Part shown: positions 52,532 to 61,771 of the stretch, in pieces
How positions within the stretch are numbered: the stretch's first letter is position 1
Layout of the letters: every line of letters starts with the position of its first letter
Assembly (NCBI GenBank): GCA_905209075.1
Contig: CAJLRL010000004.1
Span: 124,001-188,000 of the forward strand
Length of the DNA: 64,000 bases
DNA from: an uncultured Lachnospiraceae bacterium
GTDB lineage: Bacteria > Bacillota > Clostridia > Lachnospirales > Lachnospiraceae
Direction of reading: 5' to 3'
Notes under the pieces: generated by a model
What the model was told of the DNA's origin: nothing
What the model saw: the letters and a program-made list of their open reading frames with translations, nothing else
The model's database searches: none
Translations under genes and position numbers: made by a program

Positions 52532-53977
52532 ATGAAAAAACTTGAAAATAAATGTATGCTCATCACATATTCGGACAGCATGGGCAGCAATCTTAAAGAT
52601 TTAAATAATGTACTCGATAAACATTTTAAAGATGCCATAGGCGGCGTACACATTCTGCCGTTTTTTCCTTCTTCAGGTGACAGAGGCTTCGCCCCTATGG
52701 ATTATCATAAGGTAGACAGCGCATTCGGTGACTGGACGGATATAGAAAAGCTTGCGGATAAATACTATCTGATGTTTGACTATATGATCAATCATATATC
52801 GGCGCACAGTGAATACTATAAGGGTTTCCTTGAAAAAAAGGATAAGTCACAATACGCAGATCTTTTTATACGTTATAAGGATTTCTGGGAAAACGGGGAG
52901 CCGACGCCGGAACAGGTTGATGCAATATACAAAAGAAAACCCCGTGCACCATATGTGGATGCACATTTTGCAGATGGCACAACAGAAAAGGTATGGTGTA
53001 CGTTTGACGAGGAACAGATAGATATAAACTGTAAATCAGATACAGCAAAAGCTTTTATAAAAGATAATCTGACAACACTCTGCGGACATGGTGCAGCAAT
53101 GATAAGGCTTGACGCATTTGCATATGCAACAAAGAAAGCCGGAACAAGCTGCTTTTTTATAGAGCCGGATGTATGGGAGTTCCTGAATGAATGTGAAGAG
53201 ATCGTAAAGCCTTACGGAGTCACACTTCTGCCGGAAATCCATGAACACTATACAATGCAGGAACGCATTGCAGAAAAGGACTATTATGTGTATGATTTTG
53301 CACTTCCAATGTTACTTATAAATGCATTATACTATGGTCAGACACAGTATTTAAAAAATTGGCTTAACATATGCCCGCGCAAACAGTTTACGACACTTGA
53401 CACACATGATGGAATAGGTGTTGTCGATGTAAAGGATCTACTTCCGGATGAGGAGATCGACAGAACAAAAGAGGATATCTTTAAATTCGGAGCTAATGTA
53501 AAGAAAATTTACAATACAGCAGCTTATAATAATCTCGACATTTATCAGGTAAACTGTTCATATTATTCAGCACTCGGGGATGATGATGCATCATATCTTC
53601 TTGCAAGAGCGGTACAGTTTTTCGCACCGGGAATCCCACAGGTATATTATGTCGGACTTCTGGCAGGAAGAAATGACCTTAAGCTTCTCGAGGAGACAAA
53701 GGTCGGAAGGAATATAAACAGACATTATTATTCGATTGAAGAAATTGACAATGAGGTAGAAAGACCGGTTGTGAAAAGTCTTCTTGCGCTTATGAAATTC
53801 AGAAATGAGCATCCGGCGTTTGATGGAGGATTTGAACTTTTAGACTGTGCAGATGATAAGCTTGTCATCCTTAGAAAAAACGGAGATGAGTGGGCAAAGC
53901 TTAATGCCGATTTTGCCAAAAAGACATTTGAGGTGATATATAGTGAAAATGGTGGAGAAAAAATTCTTAATTACTAA
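52532..53977 (+). CDS. Sucrose phosphorylase (GH13_18)
   Basis: 481 residues. The catalytic triad aligns with the Bifidobacterium enzyme: Asp194 (MIRLDAFAYATKK), Glu235 (LLPEIHEHY) and Asp293 (TLDTHDGIG). Converts sucrose plus phosphate into alpha-glucose-1-phosphate and fructose. No signal peptide, so it is cytoplasmic and acts on imported sugar. It overlaps the GH32 gene by 35 bp. Confidence 0.94.
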   Translation: MKKLENKCMLITYSDSMGSNLKDLNNVLDKHFKDAIGGVHILPFFPSSGDRGFAPMDYHKVDSAFGDWTDIEKLADKYYLMFDYMINHISAHSEYYKGFLEKKDKSQYADLFIRYKDFWENGEPTPEQVDAIYKRKPRAPYVDAHFADGTTEKVWCTFDEEQIDINCKSDTAKAFIKDNLTTLCGHGAAMIRLDAFAYATKKAGTSCFFIEPDVWEFLNECEEIVKPYGVTLLPEIHEHYTMQERIAEKDYYVYDFALPMLLINALYYGQTQYLKNWLNICPRKQFTTLDTHDGIGVVDVKDLLPDEEIDRTKEDIFKFGANVKKIYNTAAYNNLDIYQVNCSYYSALGDDDASYLLARAVQFFAPGIPQVYYVGLLAGRNDLKLLEETKVGRNINRHYYSIEEIDNEVERPVVKSLLALMKFRNEHPAFDGGFELLDCADDKLVILRKNGDEWAKLNADFAKKTFEVIYSENGGEKILNY

Positions 53978-55259
53978 AAATTACATTGAGGTTCCGGTCG
54001 TTATGGAATCGGAGCTTATTACACTTGAAGTTATGCAGGAAAACGGAGACTCACAGACTAAGATCTGTGAGTTTCAGGTGCCGGCAGGAGCTTCCACAGG
54101 CGGATTTAAGCCTGATTATTTTGCCCGTTTTACGGTAAAAGATTTTATCGGTAAAACCCTAATCCTTAAAGGCTGTGGAAATGAGGCTTTCTTTGCGGGA
54201 ATCCGTCAGGTGGACTGCGAATTTGAAGAATCAGACCTTGATTTTTCAAATGAAAGCCTGCCAAGGCCGAAATATCATTTTACAGCAGCAAGAGGCTGGA
54301 TAAATGATCCAAACGGATTAGTATACAAGGATGGTGTATATCATCTTTACTTCCAGTACAACCCATTTGATACGAGATGGGAAAATATGAGCTGGGGACA
54401 TGCCACAAGCCGTGACCTTATCAATTGGACACAGCAGGAGACTGTTATGTATCCGGATGAAAATGGATATATGTTTTCAGGAAGCGGATTTGTGAATAAA
54501 AATGGCTGTCTGGGGCTGCCTGAGGATGCACTCATGTTTTATTACACAGCAGCCGGAGAGTGCAGGCCGTGGACAGCGGAGCGTCTTTTTACACAGCGTC
54601 TTGCTTACAGCATTGATGGTGGAAAAACGCTGATAAAGACGGATAGAGGTGTCGTGCCTGTTATAAGCCATGAAAACCGTGATCCGAAAGTATTCTGGCA
54701 TGAGGAAACGAAATCCTATATCATGATATTGTGGGTGGATGGCAATGAGTTTGCAATTTTACGCTCAACAGATCTGGAAAAATGGAACATTTCCCAGAGA
54801 TTTGAACTTACAGATGGTTTTGAATGCCCGGATCTGATATGTCTTACGGATGAAACCGGGAAGCACTGGTTTGTGACAACAGCTGATGGATATTATTATC
54901 CGGGAGAATTCGACGGATACAGCTTTAACTGGAGCGGCAAAAGATATTGTCTTTATATGAACAAGGTTCCGTATGCAGCACAGACATATTCAAATACGGA
55001 TGGCAGAGTGATCTTTGTACCATGGCTCCGTTTAGATTTCAAAGGCAGAAAATATACAGGTGCGATGGGAATCCCAAGAGAACTTGGACTGATAAAAATC
55101 GATAATGAATATCGAATAACTTTAAAGCCTGTACAGGAATTTAAAGATGAATTTAAGAGCCATAGTTTTAAAGTGAGAGATCTGACTGTATTTGTTGATA
55201 ATGGAATAGTTGAAGTCACAGCAGATTGTGATACAATGTTAGGTGTATATGAGGTATAA
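53943..55259 (+). CDS. GH32 beta-fructofuranosidase/sucrose-6-phosphate hydrolase-like
   Basis: 438 residues. It has an N-terminal domain of about 105 residues, then the GH32 five-bladed propeller with the nucleophile Asp122 in WINDPNG, the transition-state residue Asp247 in NRDPK, and the acid/base Glu294 in ECPD. The GTG at 53943 is favoured by AGGTGA six bases upstream. No signal peptide. It could split sucrose or short fructans in the cytoplasm. The C-terminal GH32 beta-sandwich is short. Confidence 0.9.
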   Translation: MKMVEKKFLITKNYIEVPVVMESELITLEVMQENGDSQTKICEFQVPAGASTGGFKPDYFARFTVKDFIGKTLILKGCGNEAFFAGIRQVDCEFEESDLDFSNESLPRPKYHFTAARGWINDPNGLVYKDGVYHLYFQYNPFDTRWENMSWGHATSRDLINWTQQETVMYPDENGYMFSGSGFVNKNGCLGLPEDALMFYYTAAGECRPWTAERLFTQRLAYSIDGGKTLIKTDRGVVPVISHENRDPKVFWHEETKSYIMILWVDGNEFAILRSTDLEKWNISQRFELTDGFECPDLICLTDETGKHWFVTTADGYYYPGEFDGYSFNWSGKRYCLYMNKVPYAAQTYSNTDGRVIFVPWLRLDFKGRKYTGAMGIPRELGLIKIDNEYRITLKPVQEFKDEFKSHSFKVRDLTVFVDNGIVEVTADCDTMLGVYEV

Positions 55260-55330
55260 GTACCAGTAGGGCTTACCAATGGTAATTATTATTGGAGGTC
55301 TGTAAGGAAGCAGACAGGCGGGAAAAGGAT

Positions 55331-56308
55331 ATGGCAACTTTGAAGGATGTCGCGGCAGAGACAGGACTTACAGTAAGTACAGTCTCAAGAGTGTTGAATA
55401 ACCGCGGATATATAAGTGATAAGACGAGAAAAAAAGTATATGATGCGATGGCGAAGCTCAATTATACCCCTAACGAGGTTGCGCGTTCGCTTTCAAAAAA
55501 AACAAATAATACAATAGGTGTGATCGTTCCACATATACGTCATCCTTATTTTGCAGAGCTGATAAGTAACCTTGAGAGAGCCTGTTATAACAGAAATTAT
55601 AAAATGTTCATATTCAATTCGCGTGAGAAACAGGAAAAGGAAAATGAATATCTTGAAATGTGCAGAAGCAACCGGGTGGCAGGAGTCATTATGTGTAGTG
55701 GAACGGTAAATCTGGATGTTTTTAATGGCCTTAATATCCCTATTATCACGATAGAACGTTTTCTTGAAAACGGAACAGCAGGGGTTGAATGTGACAATAT
55801 CCAGGGAGGCAGGCTTGCCGCACAGCATCTGATAGATCGTGGATGCAGGCACCTGATCCATATAAGCGGTGTTCACGAAAACACTATGCCGGCAGATGAC
55901 AGGGCAACAGGATTTACTGAAATCTGCCAGAAGTCAGATGCCGGTTACAAAATAATCGAGACAAGTGCCAGACAGTACAATAACATGGAATATCACGAAA
56001 TACTTGAAGATATGCTAAAGTCAAATCCTGAAACGGATGGTATATTTGCAAGCAGTGATCTTATTGCAGCACAGCTTCTGCAGATATGCCACAAGCTGCA
56101 TATACGTGTGCCGGAGGATCTAAAGATAGTAGGGTTTGATGATTCATATGTTGCATCTGTCACTACACCGCCGATAACAACCATACATCAGCCAATAAAA
56201 GAAATGGCTCAAAAAGCGGTTGAATGTCTGGCGGATACAGTAGAAGGAAAGATAGTTCCAACACGTACAACACTGCCGGTAAGTCTGGTAGTGCGTGAGA
56301 CTACATAA
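55331..56308 (+). CDS. LacI-family transcriptional regulator
   Basis: 325 residues. The N-terminal helix-turn-helix is ATLKDVAAETGLTVSTVSRV, with the hinge helix YTPNEVARSLSKK. A periplasmic-binding-type sugar domain follows (IGVIVPHIRHPYFAE). The start at 55331 has only a weak GGAAAAGG ribosome site. Its likely target is the palindrome at 49083-49102. A palindrome TTACCA-A-TGGTAA lies 45 bp upstream (55274-55286). Confidence 0.88.
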   Translation: MATLKDVAAETGLTVSTVSRVLNNRGYISDKTRKKVYDAMAKLNYTPNEVARSLSKKTNNTIGVIVPHIRHPYFAELISNLERACYNRNYKMFIFNSREKQEKENEYLEMCRSNRVAGVIMCSGTVNLDVFNGLNIPIITIERFLENGTAGVECDNIQGGRLAAQHLIDRGCRHLIHISGVHENTMPADDRATGFTEICQKSDAGYKIIETSARQYNNMEYHEILEDMLKSNPETDGIFASSDLIAAQLLQICHKLHIRVPEDLKIVGFDDSYVASVTTPPITTIHQPIKEMAQKAVECLADTVEGKIVPTRTTLPVSLVVRETT

Positions 56309-56336
56309 AAATGATGATCATGTATAGGAGGATAGT

Positions 56337-57323
56337 ATGTCAGATTATAAATATGATGTAGCTGCTTTAGGGGAGCTTTTAATAGATTTTACGGAAAATG
56401 GAACAAGTGGACAGGGAAATCCTATATACGAGGCGAATCCGGGAGGTGCACCATGCAATGTTCTTTCCATGTTAAAAAGGCTTGGGCATAATGTTGCTTT
56501 TATCGGAAAAGTCGGAAACGATATATTTGGCAGACAGCTGAAAGAGGCGGTTGAAAATGTGGGTATAGATATATCGGGACTTGTGACTGATAATGACGTA
56601 CGCACAACTCTGGCATTCGTTGAGACACTGCCTGGTGGAGATCGTGATTTTTCATTTTATAGAAATCCGGGAGCAGACATGATGTTAAATCCTGATGAAA
56701 TAAACTGCAAGATCATTAGAAGTGCAAGGATATTTCACATGGGAACGCTTTCTATGACACATGAGCCTGTAAGAAGTGCGACATGTAAGGCGATAGCTGC
56801 AGCTCAGAGTGCAAAGGCGATGATATCGTTTGATCCAAATATCAGGGAACCGCTCTGGGATGACATGAAGGATGCAAAAAGACAGACCGCATTCGGGCTT
56901 TCTGTGTGTGACATATTAAAGATCTCAGACAATGAGATACAGTGGTTTACAGGAAAGCAGGATTTTGATGAAGGAATCAAGAAAATCCAGGATGAGTATA
57001 ACATTCCTCTTATACTGCTTTCACTTGGAAAAGACGGAAGCCGTGCATATCTTAAAAACAATGTTACAGATGTAAAGGCAGAAGTACCGGCATTTGTTCG
57101 GGATGATACAATAGAGACAACAGGTGCAGGTGATACATTCGGAGGATGCTGTCTGCATTACATACTTGAGCATTGTCCACAGCAGACGGACATAAATGAG
57201 GTGGACTGGACAGAGGATGATCTGAAAGAAATGCTTACATTTGCCAATAAGGCGGCATCTATCATTACCACAAGGAAAGGTGCACTTGCAGTAATGCCGA
57301 CGCCTGAAGAGATACAAAATTAA
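56337..57323 (+). CDS. scrK: Fructokinase (PfkB family)
   Basis: 328 residues. Motifs are NPGGAPCNVLSML with GKVGNDIFG, and the C-terminal ETTGAGDTFGG holding the catalytic Asp. Phosphorylates fructose released by sucrose phosphorylase or the GH32 enzyme to fructose-6-phosphate. AGGAGG precedes the ATG. It is the last gene of the operon. Confidence 0.9.
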   Translation: MSDYKYDVAALGELLIDFTENGTSGQGNPIYEANPGGAPCNVLSMLKRLGHNVAFIGKVGNDIFGRQLKEAVENVGIDISGLVTDNDVRTTLAFVETLPGGDRDFSFYRNPGADMMLNPDEINCKIIRSARIFHMGTLSMTHEPVRSATCKAIAAAQSAKAMISFDPNIREPLWDDMKDAKRQTAFGLSVCDILKISDNEIQWFTGKQDFDEGIKKIQDEYNIPLILLSLGKDGSRAYLKNNVTDVKAEVPAFVRDDTIETTGAGDTFGGCCLHYILEHCPQQTDINEVDWTEDDLKEMLTFANKAASIITTRKGALAVMPTPEEIQN

Positions 57324-57357
57324 GTGCAAAAATCTAAGTTATCTACTATTATGATAG

Positions 57358-57392
57358 CTTCTTGGATAATAAAAGAATTATTATCCAAGAAG
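57358..57392. other. Hairpin across the hcp stop codon
   Basis: CTTCTTGGATAATAA (57358-57372) pairs perfectly with TTATTATCCAAGAAG (57378-57392). It lies between scrK and hcp and includes the last codons of hcp. It has no clear T-run on either strand, so it is a poor terminator. Confidence 0.6.
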
Positions 57393-58928
57393 TTCAGAGA
57401 GATCCTGCTCGACTGTTGTTGTAGGGGCAATATTATAGTTTTCCACAAGAAAATCAAGCACGTTTTTTGAAATAAAAGCTGGAAGTGTCGGTCCAAGCTT
57501 GATATTTTTTATTCCAAGGTACAAGAGTGTCAGCAATATACATACAGCTTTCTGCTCATACCATGAAAGAACCATTGAGAGCGGAAGTTCATTGACACTG
57601 CATCCAAAAGCTTCTGAGAGAGCAACTGCAACTTTGATGGCTGAATATGCATCATTACACTGTCCCATATCCATGATTCTTGGGAAATCACCTATTTTTC
57701 CGAGGTCAAGGTCGTTAAAACGATATTTGCCACATGCAAGAGTAAGGATTATAGAGTCTGAAGGTGTCTGTTTTACAAATTCCGTGAAATAGTTTCTTCC
57801 TGGACGGGCACCATCACAGCCTCCTACAAGGAAGAAGTGTTTGATGTCACCTGCTTTAACAGCATCGACTATGGCACCTGCATTGTCTAGTACACTCTTA
57901 TGGGCAAAACCTGTCATAACAGTATTTCCGCCATTTATTCCTGTCATTTTCCGGTCACTGTCATAGCCGCCAAGCTCAAGAGCCTTTTTGATAACAGGGG
58001 AAAAATCCTTATCTTCGCCGATGTGTATAACATCAGGGAAAGAAACAACCTCTGTAGTAAATACTCTGTCCTTATAGCTTGGTTTTGGAGGCATAAGGCA
58101 GTTTGTCGTAAAGAGCACAGCTCCCGGAATATCGGCAAATTCTTTCTGCTGGTTCTGCCATGCAGTACCGAAATTACCCTTTAAATGAGAATATTTCTTG
58201 AGTTCAGGATAGGCATGTGCAGGGAGCATCTCGCCATGTGTATAAATATTGATTCCCTTATCTTTTGTCTGCTCTAAAAGCATTTTAAGATCTAATAAGT
58301 CGTGTCCGGTGACAACGATGAAAGGTCCCTTTTCTATAGTAAGAGAAACTTCTGTTGGAACAGGATTACCATATGACTTTGTATTCGCTGTATCCAAAAG
58401 CCCCATACATTTAAAGTTGATCTCGCCGACTTTCATTACAATAGGTAGAAGATCATCCATACCAAGTTCCTGTCCGATAGCATTTAATGCCTCAACGAAG
58501 AATGCATCGACAGTTTCATCCTCATATCCTAAAACCATAGCGTGGTAGGCGTAAGCTGCCATGCCTCTTATGCCAAAAAGGATGAGCGATTTAAGTGAAC
58601 GGATATCTTCATCGGCATTCCAGATATTCGTCATATCGTAATCAGCACCACCTGATATAGAGTGTATTTTATCGATCATGGTTTTGATCGTGGATTCATT
58701 AAAGTTTACATTGGTAATAGTAGTAAAGAGGCCTTCGATGATCAATTTCTTTTCTTCGGCAGAAGGCACATTATTTTTAATCTCTCCTGCAAGACCGATC
58801 AAGGAACCTGTAAGCTTGTCCTGCAGATTAGCAACATCTGCGCTCTTTCCGCACACGCCGGCACATCCTGTACATCCACTGCATCCGGCAGTCTGTTCAC
58901 ATTGAAAACAAAACATTTTATTATCCAT
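57381..58928 (-). CDS. hcp: Hybrid cluster protein (hydroxylamine reductase)
   Basis: 515 residues. Reduces hydroxylamine or acts on NO. The N-terminus has CFQCEQTAG followed by CSGCTGCAGVCG, which adds two cysteines to the usual four. The hybrid-cluster ligands appear as GCDGARPGRNYF, LTLACGKYRF and SWYEQKAV. Located alone on the minus strand, with a CRP-type palindrome upstream and AGGAGG before the start. Confidence 0.95.
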   Translation of the reverse strand: MDNKMFCFQCEQTAGCSGCTGCAGVCGKSADVANLQDKLTGSLIGLAGEIKNNVPSAEEKKLIIEGLFTTITNVNFNESTIKTMIDKIHSISGGADYDMTNIWNADEDIRSLKSLILFGIRGMAAYAYHAMVLGYEDETVDAFFVEALNAIGQELGMDDLLPIVMKVGEINFKCMGLLDTANTKSYGNPVPTEVSLTIEKGPFIVVTGHDLLDLKMLLEQTKDKGINIYTHGEMLPAHAYPELKKYSHLKGNFGTAWQNQQKEFADIPGAVLFTTNCLMPPKPSYKDRVFTTEVVSFPDVIHIGEDKDFSPVIKKALELGGYDSDRKMTGINGGNTVMTGFAHKSVLDNAGAIVDAVKAGDIKHFFLVGGCDGARPGRNYFTEFVKQTPSDSIILTLACGKYRFNDLDLGKIGDFPRIMDMGQCNDAYSAIKVAVALSEAFGCSVNELPLSMVLSWYEQKAVCILLTLLYLGIKNIKLGPTLPAFISKNVLDFLVENYNIAPTTTVEQDLSELLG

Positions 58929-58998
58929 TTTATATTCCTCCTGATATTGTGTTCATAAATTGATATGGTCTGATAATAAACCTATATAAAGATTATTT

Positions 58999-59016
58999 AT
59001 GTTGTTATTCCAACAT
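58999..59016 (-). promoter_or_regulatory. CRP/FNR-type palindrome upstream of hcp (HcpR-like)
   Basis: ATGTTG-N6-CAACAT, a perfect palindrome with the spacing of CRP-family sites. It lies about 70 bp upstream of the hcp start. If TATTAT (58973-58978, minus strand) is the -10, the site is centred about 41 bp before transcription start, as for a class II activator. HcpR regulators of this family control hcp in other bacteria. Confidence 0.5.
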
Positions 59017-59146
59017 TTTATGATTGTTTTTTAAAAAATGACAAAAACATACAAAATAATACTAAAAATAATGAAATAATTGGTAAAAAGTGCTATAATG
59101 AATGTTAAAGAATTCTGGAATGAGCGAATAGGAGGAGGTCCTACAT

Positions 59147-60934
59147 ATGAAAAAATCATTATCGTTAAAGCTATCATCTATCTTTTCAGCAATTGTTTTA
59201 GTTACATGTGTAATACTTGTCAGTACATGTGGAGTGATCTTTAAGTTGACGGAAAGCACGATCAAAGATATCCGCTATGATGACATTCTGGATGGATATA
59301 AAACAGAAGTAAAATCACAGGTGCAGTCAGGGCTTACGATTGTTCAATATTACTACGACCAGTATAAAGATGGACAGATGGACGAGGAAACAGCAAAGGC
59401 AAAAGCACTTGATACATTAAGAAATTTCCGTTATGGAGATAATGGAGATGGATATATATGGGTGGACAGTACAGATTATACACTCGTAATGCATCCTATA
59501 CTTCCTGATAAGGAGGGCTCGAACAGAAAAGAATTACAGGATAATAATGGGGTTATGATCATTCAGGAAATAATGAAAGCAGCACAGCAGGGAGGCGGAT
59601 TTAATGAATTTATATTCACTAAAGCAGACGGCAAAACCCAGGCTCCTAAAATTGCGTATAGCCAGGAATTTGAACCATGGAACTGGGTTCTTACAACAGG
59701 CTGTTATTCAGATGATATAAATTTAAATATTGATTCAAGTGATAATACAAAACAGATTTCAAAAACATTTCGAAGAAATATATGTGAACTTATAGTGGAA
59801 AGTATAATACTGGTTGTCGCAATGGTAATCGTGACGTGTATTATCATAAGAAGAGTGGTAAAAGTACTTAACATAGTAAAAGAAAAGCTTGAAAGGATTT
59901 CTTCGGGAGATCTTTCACTGAAAATTGACGAAAGATATATAAAACGTAAAGATGAACTTGGTTCCATGGTAGACAATGCAAATAAATCGATGGAGAATTT
60001 CAGTGGAATAATAAATGATAGTAAACAGATTGCCGGAAGAGTAACAGAGGCAGGTGACAATGTAAAGAATATGGCTGAATCCGCACTTGAAGCAACAGAT
60101 CAGATCGCAAATGCGATCGGAGGAGTTGCAGAAGATGCAACAAATCAGGTAGAGTCGATAGGTACTATGCATCAGACTGTTATGAAAATACAGAATGGGG
60201 CTGACGATATTACATCAGCTACCGGAGCAATCAGTAAATGCACTGAGGAATTAGGCAGAAATTCAAATAAGATGAAAAAGCATATAGAGGAAATGTCAAA
60301 GGGCAGTGGACAGATGACAGAAAATGTTTCTACGATTGCACAGCAGATAGCAAGTACAAATGAAACAATAGAAAAAATGTCTGAGATTTTGTCAAGCATC
60401 GAGGAAATTGCGTCAGAAACTAATCTTCTTGCACTTAATGCTTCTATCGAGGCTGCAAGGGCTGGAGAAGCAGGAAAAGGTTTTGCTGTAGTTGCGGACA
60501 GCATAAAAGGTTTGTCTGAAAATACATCAAAAGAACTTGAAAGCATAAAAACAATTATCACATCACTCGTAACTGGCTTTGATGAGTGCTCGAAATGTAT
60601 TGGTCTGGTCGTAAGCAGCAATGAGACAAATATTAATGATACAAATGAAGTTATCAGTGCATTTTCGCTCATAGAGGCAGGAATAGCAGAAACAAATGAA
60701 AAGATTGAAAAGATTTCAGAAGTCATATCAGACACGATGGAGGAAATAAATTCAGTATCAACGCAGGTCGAAGAAATTGAAGAGAGTGCACAAAGTACAG
60801 CGGCAGCAGGCCAGCAGGTAACGGCTTCTACCCAGGAGCTGGCAAGTCTTATGAATTCTGTCGAAGGTGATATATCGGAACTTGCGGCAAGCTCACATGA
60901 ACTTGATAGGAAAATGGACAGATTTAAAGTATAA
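59147..60934 (+). CDS. Methyl-accepting chemotaxis protein with a Cache sensor
   Basis: 595 residues. A TM helix at about 7-30, an extracellular sCache_2-like domain (about 35-195, with RYGDNGDGYIWVDSTDY and EPWNWVLTTGCY), a second TM helix (about 212-235) and a HAMP domain. The signalling tip ETNLLALNASIEAARAGEAG sits near residues 420-440. It transmits ligand sensing to CheA. No neighbouring chemotaxis genes are in the window. GGAGGAGG precedes the ATG. A weak promoter with TATAAT (59092-59097) lies upstream. Confidence 0.92.
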   Translation: MKKSLSLKLSSIFSAIVLVTCVILVSTCGVIFKLTESTIKDIRYDDILDGYKTEVKSQVQSGLTIVQYYYDQYKDGQMDEETAKAKALDTLRNFRYGDNGDGYIWVDSTDYTLVMHPILPDKEGSNRKELQDNNGVMIIQEIMKAAQQGGGFNEFIFTKADGKTQAPKIAYSQEFEPWNWVLTTGCYSDDINLNIDSSDNTKQISKTFRRNICELIVESIILVVAMVIVTCIIIRRVVKVLNIVKEKLERISSGDLSLKIDERYIKRKDELGSMVDNANKSMENFSGIINDSKQIAGRVTEAGDNVKNMAESALEATDQIANAIGGVAEDATNQVESIGTMHQTVMKIQNGADDITSATGAISKCTEELGRNSNKMKKHIEEMSKGSGQMTENVSTIAQQIASTNETIEKMSEILSSIEEIASETNLLALNASIEAARAGEAGKGFAVVADSIKGLSENTSKELESIKTIITSLVTGFDECSKCIGLVVSSNETNINDTNEVISAFSLIEAGIAETNEKIEKISEVISDTMEEINSVSTQVEEIEESAQSTAAAGQQVTASTQELASLMNSVEGDISELAASSHELDRKMDRFKV

Positions 60935-60946
60935 TCAGTTCATGGT

Positions 60947-60981
60947 AAAGGATCATCAGCATCAGCTGGTGGTCTTTTTTT
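60947..60981 (+). terminator. Terminator after the chemoreceptor gene
   Basis: GATCATCAGC (60951-60960) and GCTGGTGGTC (60965-60974) with G-U pairs, followed by seven T. Confidence 0.85.
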
Positions 60982-60992
60982 GTAAAAATATA

Positions 60993-61034
60993 ATCTTAAT
61001 CAAATCTTAATGAGTTACCTGATTGGATTTTAAT
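60993..61034 (+). promoter_or_regulatory. Response-regulator-type direct repeats before the RR gene
   Basis: ATCTTAAT occurs at 60993-61000 and at 61004-61011, 11 bp apart, with a third GATTTTAATG further on. Eleven-bp-spaced repeats of this kind are typical targets of OmpR/PhoB-family regulators. Confidence 0.55.
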
Positions 61035-61080
61035 GTTACAATATATACAATTAAGACAACATAAACTTCCGGAGGCAATT

Positions 61081-61770
61081 ATGTATAGAGTATTAGTTTG
61101 TGACGACGAAAAAGATATTGTATCAGCAATAAGTATTTACTTAAAAAGTGACGGTTATGATGTGGTGACAGCGCATAATGGAATAGAAGCAGTAGAAATA
61201 GTAAGACAGCAGGAAATACATCTTGTGCTTTTAGACATCATGATGCCAGAAATGGACGGGATAGAGGCTATGGTAGAAATCCGTAAAATCTCAAATGTAC
61301 CCGTAATACTTCTTACGGCAAAAAGTGAGGATACCGATAAGGTGCTCGGACTTACGGTAGGTGCCGATGATTATGTGACAAAGCCGTTTAATCCGGTAGA
61401 GCTTCAGGCGAGGGTCAGATCACAGATAAGGCGTTATATGATGCTTGGCTCAGGAAAAACCATAGACTCAAAGATCACCATAGGAGGGATCGAACTGAAT
61501 GATAAGACAAAGCAGGTAACTGTGGATGGAGAAATCGTAAATCTTACAAGGACAGAATATGACATTTTAAAACTGCTTATGGAACATCCTGGAGAGGTGT
61601 ATTCTCCGAACCAGATATATGTTAAGGTCTGGAATGATGAACCTATCGGTATAGAAAATACTGTGGCAGTACATATCAGGCACTTAAGAGAAAAAATAGA
61701 GATAGATCCTGCCGAACCAAGATATTTAAAGGTGATCTGGGGAAGAGGATACAAAATGGAAGGTGAGTGA
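61081..61770 (+). CDS. OmpR/PhoB-family response regulator
   Basis: 229 residues. A receiver domain with the acidic pair Asp8-Asp9, phospho-acceptor Asp52 (LLDIMMPEMDG) and Lys in TKPF, then a winged-helix DNA-binding domain (LTRTEYDILKLLMEHPG...VHIRHLREKI). The ATG at 61081 follows CCGGAGG. A direct-repeat site lies in its upstream region. The histidine kinase starts 1 bp after the stop. Confidence 0.94.
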   Translation: MYRVLVCDDEKDIVSAISIYLKSDGYDVVTAHNGIEAVEIVRQQEIHLVLLDIMMPEMDGIEAMVEIRKISNVPVILLTAKSEDTDKVLGLTVGADDYVTKPFNPVELQARVRSQIRRYMMLGSGKTIDSKITIGGIELNDKTKQVTVDGEIVNLTRTEYDILKLLMEHPGEVYSPNQIYVKVWNDEPIGIENTVAVHIRHLREKIEIDPAEPRYLKVIWGRGYKMEGE

Positions 61771-61771
61771 G

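Noticed and set aside
57358..57392. Shared terminator of scrK and hcp
   Set aside because: The stem is perfect, but no T-run follows on either strand, and it covers the hcp stop codon. It is listed only as a hairpin.
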